Below are positions 6,394-10,748 of a stretch of 10,748 nucleotides of DNA, in pieces. The notes below the pieces were generated by a model. The model saw only the letters and a list, made by a program, of their open reading frames with translations, made no database searches and was not told the DNA's origin. The first letter of the stretch is position 1. Each line of letters starts with the position of its first letter. Source of the DNA: Caldisericaceae bacterium (GTDB lineage Bacteria; Calditrichota; Calditrichia; Calditrichales; Calditrichaceae); NCBI GenBank assembly GCA_021160885.1, contig JAGHBR010000336.1, positions 1 through 10,748 on the forward strand, read 5' to 3'. The translations under genes were made by a program, and so were the position numbers.

Positions 6394-9300
6394 CTTGTCA
6401 ATGTGCGATTTTTCGTTGTTTCCGTCGCGAATAATAATTTTGTACAGGTAAACCCCATTGGCAATCTCATCGCCGTCGCGGTCTCGCCCATCCCATTGAA
6501 TTTCATCGTTGTAGCCCATGACCGAAACGCCTTCCAGTTCCTGAATTAAGCGACCAGTCACCGTGTAAATTTTAATTTTTACCTGTGCTCCGGGCACATT
6601 GGTCTGAAAGGTAAAACGCGTCTCGTTACGGAAAGGATTGGGGTAATTCACCACATCGGTCAGCAAAATATCTTCAGTCGAAGCCACTTTAACCTGCACT
6701 TCGGTTACATTCAGGTTGTTCAGGTTGTCAAAGGCCTGTACCTTAATGCTGTGTTCGCCTTGTTTGAGCTGGGTTAAGGGGTATTCGATTTTACCCTGCT
6801 GAAAGGAGTTTTTATCATAGGCAAAAAAGCCGGAAATGTCTCTGGGCGCTTCATCGTCAATCTGTAGCGAAATATTGTGACCGGTTTCGCCGGTAATGTT
6901 AATGCCGTTTTCGTCTTTTAAGATGACGATCAGAATTGTGTTGTCCGGAATTAAATCGCCGGAGGTAAAGTTTTCCTGGTCTTTGAAAAAAACATCAATT
7001 TCAGGTCCCTGCTGATCATTTACGTCGCTTTCGGAGCCATTAATCAAAAGGTGGCTGTTGTAACCCATGGCGTTCAGAAAAGTTTCCGGTGAGTAAGCGT
7101 AGATGGTTACTCTTCCGGTGGGCCGGTTCACATAGCGAATGGATTTGGGCACAATAAAGCGTCCGGTGAGCTGACCGTTGGTCACGTCAACCTGTCCTTT
7201 AAAAATACGCGGGCCAATTATGGTAATTGGTGAAAAACCGTCGTCGGTGCGCACATTTTCGTAAGCGGCGTCATGCACTAAAATTACCGCTTCGCCGTTA
7301 AAATCAGAATGATTAACCACCCGGCCTTTAACGGTTACTTTGCTAAGCGCTTTTAAAGTGTCTGGCGTTACTTCGGTAATTTCGATTTTTTCTTTGGGGT
7401 CGGCTAATCTTGCCGCCGGATCGGCAAACAAAAAGTATTTTTGATCATTAATGCTGGAACTGGCGCCGATTGCTTTAAGCAAAGCCGGGCCTAATCGAGA
7501 AGAGGGTTGATTTAAGGGAAACAGGTTTTTGTAAAAATTGGAAGCCAGTGTTGCATTTTGGGTAGAATAGGCCAGGCGTGTGGAGGCCAGCGCTCCAATA
7601 ATGCCGCTTTTTTCTTTCCAGATTAAAGCTTCGGTAAAACTTGGTTCGTGCGGATCGTCAAACTTGCCAAAGTCACAGGTGGCTGCCACCAAAAAGCAGA
7701 GCCGGCCTTCATTAATGATGCGCGGGTAATCGCGATCCATGTTGAACACATCTTCATGCGCCCATTTGGTGGGATTGCCATGCCCGATGTAATTGACAAT
7801 CAACGTTCCTTGATTCAGATAATTGATTAAATCTTCATTGGCTTTGGGCTTAATGCGTAAAAAACCACCGGGAACAGAAGGATAATTGGAAAGGTAAACT
7901 TTGTTTAAAATGAACTTGCGCATTTCAGGCAAATTGGCAATGGTTTCCGTCTGGCTCTGATGCATGTACTCAGAACTCACGTCGTTACGGTACTGATCGT
8001 CAGCCACCAGGGTAATGTTGGTTTGCCAGCCATCCTGCGCGGCATTAAAGTAGTAATCGTGTGTTTTTTCAATAATCCGTTCACAGTCCAGCACGCTTTC
8101 CACCGGTATGCGGCCCGTTGCCATGTCCGGCGTAAAACTGCTAAATGAGCTGTTACCGGCATAATCCAGATCAACGAAATAATCATCGGTGCAACGACTG
8201 TCAATTTCACGGGCATCGTAAATTTCCCATGTGGGCACGCGTAAAGTGTCTGGCAGATTGTTGTTTCGGTAGTCGTAATGCGCATCGCCAAAGAAGAGCA
8301 CAAAACTGGGCGCCGGATCCTGCCAGTTGTCTCTGGCGTAGCGCAAAAAATTACGCAAAGCGGTTGGGTCGGGCACGCCCGAATTAAAGTAAAAGTAAAT
8401 ATCTTCCATGCAGACCACTTTGGCGCTCAGTTCGTTCTTGTGCAGGTCTGCCATTTTTTGCGCGTAAGGCAAAAAGGTTTTATGGGTAACAGCAATGTAA
8501 TCAGCCTGATTATTAGGATTCAGCAATTCCTGTTTAGGCGTAAAAGGCTGCAAACTGGAAACAAACTCAATTTTACTGGAGCTTAAAGAGCTGAGCAGAA
8601 TCTGCCGTTTCTGCGACGAAGGGGGCAACGTAAAGGTCAGGCTGCCTGAACGGGCCTGTAAATCAGCTGCCAGCAATTGCGGCGAGGCAGGATCGGAAAC
8701 GTCAAAGATGAAATAATCACTGTTGTTGCTGAGATTGGAAACCGTGTAATTGGTCGCCTGCTCGGAAGGTTCGGTGTAAATCAATAACTGGTCGTTGTCG
8801 GCCTGTAAAGCACGCGGATAAATGACTTCGAACCAGTCCAGGTAAACATTGCAAGCGTCCCTGTTGCCCTGGTAGGAAATATTCAGTTCATTACTGCCGT
8901 TTTTCAGCCAGCTTAAATCGCTGATGGTGCGTTTGAATTCAAGCCGTGAGGCATTATTGAATCCAATGCGGTTAAAGAGTGCATTGTTGTTCAGTAAAAT
9001 GGTGAAATCGTAACGGTAGTTCTCGTAATCGGTCCACAAGATGCCGGAGCCGCCCTTAAATTGAATGCGGAAAGTTGCGCTGGCGCCAGCGGCATCGGTT
9101 TTTGGGGTAATGGAAAAGTTCTGTGAAAAGCCGCCGCTCAGTCCAAAAAAGCGATGACCGTACCAGTCCGGCCCAGAGGACAACAGATTGTACAAATCTT
9201 CCTCAAAATGAAAACGATCGTAGAAAAAATCGCTGCTTGTGCTGCCGCTGCCCGCAGCCGGCAGTCCCTGTTCGGTCATCCGCTTGCCGGAAGCGCCGTT

Positions 9301-10374
9301 GACGTTTAACCAGTAGATGTTTTCTTTGGCAAAGGTGTGCTGCTGGTACTTAAAGTCATTGCTGGCCGGTTCAAAAAACCAGCCGTTAACATGTTTACCA
9401 TAAAACAAAATGTAATCGCCGCCGTTAAATTTCTGGTCGTTGTTCTGGTCAAAAACCAGAATAGGAATTTCTTGTGTGGAAGGCGGATTGAAATGTGCAG
9501 AACGCGCGTTGTAATTAAGCTCATGTCCGCCATTGTTGAACATCTGAATCTGGTCAATGGTAAAGCTGTTTAAATCAATGCCGGCTGTTTCCAGTACAGA
9601 AGGCGTTATTTTGTAAAGGCCGTCTTGCTTGACCACAATTTTGTAAAAAGGCGGCGCCGGGAGCAATTGAATTTTTTTTAAAGCACGCAGCGCTGGTTTT
9701 CGCCAGTTTTTGGCCTGATCAAAATTCAGAATGGTTTGACGGGCAACATCGTCTAATGGCTCACGGCGGGCGGCCAGGCCGCTGACTGTCGCTTTTTGCC
9801 GAAAACGGATTTGCAGTTTAACGCGTTCATAAATTACCAGCCGGTGACTGGCCGGATAGTATTGCACAGGGCTGAGATGGATGTTTTGAATCGCTAAATC
9901 TCTGAAAAAGGCCGGAGCTTCTTGCTCTACAATTTGTTGCGGTAATGGTCCTGCGCTGCTGTAAAGGGAATCGTTTAACACATATTTATAAGAGCTGACG
10001 CCATTTCGCTCCCGAACGGCAAAAGGAACCGGCGCCAGGTCGGTGTTTTCCAGGGTGCGCGTCTGGCTTTCTAAAATAGTGATGCGTGCAGGCTGTTCAT
10101 CGGGCAGGGCAAAGCTTAGAATACGCCAGGGCAGATTGGGCTGGCCCGGACGGTTTAAGGTTTTTGCTCCTTCAATGGTCACCTGTAAAAACTTGCGCTG
10201 ATCAATGGAAATGGCTCGGCTGTTCAATTGCGCCGGTCGCCATTCGATGATCATTCCCCGTTCATTTGATTGCAAAACAGTAACATCATTGTAATTACTA
10301 AAATCTATGGCAAAAAGTGGCAAAGCCAGCAAAAGAAAAAGGCAAAACAAAAAAATAAAATTTCTGCGTCCCAT
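6376..10374 (-). CDS. porU: PorU-like type IX secretion system sortase (peptidase C25 family)
   Basis: This is a large cell-surface cysteine peptidase of the gingipain family, 1332 residues from the ATG at 10374. PorU removes the C-terminal signal of T9SS cargo and attaches the cargo to the surface. In order: signal peptide MGRRNFIFLFCLFLLLALPLFA (1-22); a propeptide_C25-like region with GQPNLPWRILSFALPDE (77-93); a PorU-type segment YKIVVKQDGLYKIT (244-257) and GGDYILFYG (318-326); a C25 domain (about 624-990) with FFGDAHYDY, TGRIP, catalytic His H865 in NYIGHGNPTKWA and catalytic Cys C900 in ATCDFGKFD; a PorU-type region with GPEIDVFF, DENGIN and GETGHNI (1123-1173); and a T9SS/FlgD-like tail from NYPNPF (1243) through NGVYLYKI to the end. 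P. gingivalis PorU is shorter (about 1160). An ATG at 10383 is in frame, but AAGGA fits the ATG at 10374 better. A secreted C25 protease other than the sortase is possible; the 1123-1173 region favours PorU. Confidence 0.88.
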   Translation of the reverse strand: MGRRNFIFLFCLFLLLALPLFAIDFSNYNDVTVLQSNERGMIIEWRPAQLNSRAISIDQRKFLQVTIEGAKTLNRPGQPNLPWRILSFALPDEQPARITILESQTRTLENTDLAPVPFAVRERNGVSSYKYVLNDSLYSSAGPLPQQIVEQEAPAFFRDLAIQNIHLSPVQYYPASHRLVIYERVKLQIRFRQKATVSGLAARREPLDDVARQTILNFDQAKNWRKPALRALKKIQLLPAPPFYKIVVKQDGLYKITPSVLETAGIDLNSFTIDQIQMFNNGGHELNYNARSAHFNPPSTQEIPILVFDQNNDQKFNGGDYILFYGKHVNGWFFEPASNDFKYQQHTFAKENIYWLNVNGASGKRMTEQGLPAAGSGSTSSDFFYDRFHFEEDLYNLLSSGPDWYGHRFFGLSGGFSQNFSITPKTDAAGASATFRIQFKGGSGILWTDYENYRYDFTILLNNNALFNRIGFNNASRLEFKRTISDLSWLKNGSNELNISYQGNRDACNVYLDWFEVIYPRALQADNDQLLIYTEPSEQATNYTVSNLSNNSDYFIFDVSDPASPQLLAADLQARSGSLTFTLPPSSQKRQILLSSLSSSKIEFVSSLQPFTPKQELLNPNNQADYIAVTHKTFLPYAQKMADLHKNELSAKVVCMEDIYFYFNSGVPDPTALRNFLRYARDNWQDPAPSFVLFFGDAHYDYRNNNLPDTLRVPTWEIYDAREIDSRCTDDYFVDLDYAGNSSFSSFTPDMATGRIPVESVLDCERIIEKTHDYYFNAAQDGWQTNITLVADDQYRNDVSSEYMHQSQTETIANLPEMRKFILNKVYLSNYPSVPGGFLRIKPKANEDLINYLNQGTLIVNYIGHGNPTKWAHEDVFNMDRDYPRIINEGRLCFLVAATCDFGKFDDPHEPSFTEALIWKEKSGIIGALASTRLAYSTQNATLASNFYKNLFPLNQPSSRLGPALLKAIGASSSINDQKYFLFADPAARLADPKEKIEITEVTPDTLKALSKVTVKGRVVNHSDFNGEAVILVHDAAYENVRTDDGFSPITIIGPRIFKGQVDVTNGQLTGRFIVPKSIRYVNRPTGRVTIYAYSPETFLNAMGYNSHLLINGSESDVNDQQGPEIDVFFKDQENFTSGDLIPDNTILIVILKDENGINITGETGHNISLQIDDEAPRDISGFFAYDKNSFQQGKIEYPLTQLKQGEHSIKVQAFDNLNNLNVTEVQVKVASTEDILLTDVVNYPNPFRNETRFTFQTNVPGAQVKIKIYTVTGRLIQELEGVSVMGYNDEIQWDGRDRDGDEIANGVYLYKIIIRDGNNEKSHIDKLVIMR

Positions 10375-10382
10375 GCAAAACA

Positions 10383-10387
10383 TCCTT
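10383..10387 (-). promoter_or_regulatory. Ribosome binding site that sets the porU start
   Basis: On the - strand AAGGA lies eight bases before the ATG at 10374, a standard spacing, and overlaps the alternative ATG at 10383. The shorter start also gives a classic signal peptide beginning MGRR, so it is preferred. Confidence 0.6.
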
Positions 10388-10406
10388 ATTTAAATAATCA
10401 GAAGAC

Positions 10407-10435
10407 AATTTAGCCCAGTGAAAGGATTTAATCAA
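10407..10435 (-). promoter_or_regulatory. Possible sigma-70-type promoter for porU
   Basis: Read on the - strand, TTGATT (10435-10430) and TAAATT (10412-10407) are 17 bases apart, each matching the sigma-70 consensus hexamer at four of six positions. Transcription would begin near 10400 and leave a leader of about 25 bases holding the AAGGA site. The spacing and position are good, but the region is AT-rich, so chance matches are likely. Confidence 0.4.
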
Positions 10436-10494
10436 TAGAAAAAAACAGGCACTATGGGAAAGAAAAGTGTGGCAGAGTACTTTTCCCGAAAGCT

Positions 10495-10526
10495 CACACG
10501 TTTAAGTTTAAAAGTGTGTTTTTTTT
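10495..10526 (+). terminator. Terminator-like hairpin with T8 tract, reading + strand
   Basis: CACAC (10495-10499) pairs with GTGTG (10514-10518) and TTTA (10501-10504) with TAAA (10509-10512), separated by one G/A mismatch and closed by a four-base loop. Eight T follow at once (10519-10526). This is the form of an intrinsic terminator, although the stem is AT-rich. No + strand gene is known upstream for it to end, so it may close a short RNA or act in a leader. Confidence 0.4.
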
Positions 10527-10626
10527 AATTAATAATTTTAAACTGGCTGGGGTTTTGCTGTTTTAATAAAAAGTCTAGCCTTTAAAGTGTTCACCTTTTA
10601 AAATAAAGCTCTATTTCTGAAATCAA

Positions 10627-10659
10627 TTTGGTAACAAATTTTTCAAAAATTGTTACAAA
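10627..10659. repeat. Imperfect 15-bp inverted repeat, possible operator
   Basis: The right arm AAAAATTGTTACAAA (10645-10659) is the reverse complement of the left arm (10627-10643) once two single inserted bases in the left arm (one G, one A) are ignored. The arms are separated by one C. The clearest part is GTAACAA/TTGTTAC. It lies about 80 bases before the probable start at 10737, a natural place for a repressor or activator site. No T tract follows, so a terminator role is unlikely. Confidence 0.5.
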
Positions 10660-10724
10660 TGTCATTAAAAATTTTATTTTATCTTCAAGATTTCCAAAAT
10701 ATTGACGAACAAAATTTAGAATAT

Positions 10725-10731
10725 AAGGAGG
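10725..10731 (+). promoter_or_regulatory. Perfect Shine-Dalgarno before a truncated gene
   Basis: AAGGAGG matches the anti-Shine-Dalgarno core completely. It stands five bases before the TTG at 10737, which marks a probable + strand gene running off the window. Confidence 0.6.
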
Positions 10732-10736
10732 AATTT

Positions 10737-10748
10737 TTGCTTTCTAAA
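10737..10748 (+). CDS. Start of a truncated gene, product unknown
   Basis: Four codons are visible (TTG CTT TCT AAA; M-L-S-K) before the window ends. The call rests on the perfect AAGGAGG five bases upstream and on a TTG start; no ATG is available in the remaining bases. It is transcribed divergently from porU. Nothing can be said about its function. A start beyond the window edge would put the codon too far from this ribosome binding site. Confidence 0.45.

Larger units (their letters stand above)
10388..10724. other. AT-rich divergent intergenic region
   Basis: No convincing gene lies in this stretch between the porU start and the ribosome binding site at 10725. It carries a candidate - strand promoter, a small hairpin pairing GGGAAA (10456-10461) with TTTCCC (10482-10487), a terminator-like hairpin (10495-10526), a long imperfect inverted repeat (10627-10659), and a short palindrome ATCTT-C-AAGAT (10681-10691). 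The word AAAAGTGTG occurs at 10463-10471 and 10510-10518, with a shorter AAAGTGT at 10584-10590. No strong + strand promoter was found for the gene starting near 10737. Confidence 0.6.

Noticed and set aside
7977..8303. A 108-codon alternative frame inside the porU-like gene
   Set aside because: The C25 domain is clearly encoded in another frame on the same strand, and this product has a random-looking composition.
8145..8586. Overlapping + strand frames opposite the porU-like gene
   Set aside because: They are antisense shadows rich in Arg, His and Cys, with no motif and no convincing ribosome binding site.
10440..10530. A known riboswitch class in the intergenic region
   Set aside because: I compared it from memory with the c-di-GMP, fluoride and preQ1 types and saw no conserved core. 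Only generic hairpins are supported.
10702..10727. TTGACG and TATAAG as a promoter for the gene at 10737
   Set aside because: The spacing of 14 bases is too short, and the second element merges with the ribosome binding site.

Overview
The window reads as chromosomal DNA of a Gram-negative bacterium from the Fibrobacterota-Chlorobiota-Bacteroidota side of the tree. The main evidence is a PorU-type C25 peptidase carrying its own type IX secretion (T9SS) C-terminal tail, which implies an outer membrane and a T9SS. The moderate GC content, the mixture of mevalonate-pathway genes with T9SS genes, and the FlgD-like form of the tail fit Calditrichota (Caldithrix-like). That placement is inference, not something the sequence proves.

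Positions 9-6393 hold five genes on the + strand with gaps of only 9-31 bases, so they probably form one operon whose 5' part lies outside the window. The first gene is one uninterrupted 750-codon reading frame that joins a class II HMG-CoA reductase to a mevalonate kinase, two consecutive steps of the mevalonate pathway. The second is a type I isopentenyl diphosphate isomerase (idi). Two divergent, apparently paralogous GT-B glycosyltransferases follow, then a lipoprotein with a probable beta-propeller. HMG-CoA synthase, phosphomevalonate kinase and diphosphomevalonate decarboxylase are not in the window and may lie upstream.

Positions 6376-10374 on the - strand encode a 1332-residue PorU-like T9SS sortase. 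It has a signal peptide, a gingipain-type propeptide-like region, a PorU-type N-terminal region, a C25 catalytic domain with His and Cys in place, a PorU-type C-terminal region and a T9SS/FlgD-like tail. Its 3' end overlaps the 3' end of the lipoprotein gene by 18 bases, tail to tail.

Positions 10375-10736 are an AT-rich divergent intergenic region. It holds a plausible - strand promoter for porU, a terminator-like hairpin with a run of eight T that reads in the + direction, an imperfect 15-bp inverted repeat, and a perfect AAGGAGG ribosome binding site five bases before a TTG codon. That TTG is probably the start of a + strand gene cut by the window edge.

The most noteworthy item is the HMG-CoA reductase/mevalonate kinase fusion. 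The other points of interest are the linked glycosyltransferase pair and the unexplained structures in the divergent intergenic region. No tRNA, rRNA, CRISPR array, insertion sequence or phage gene was seen.
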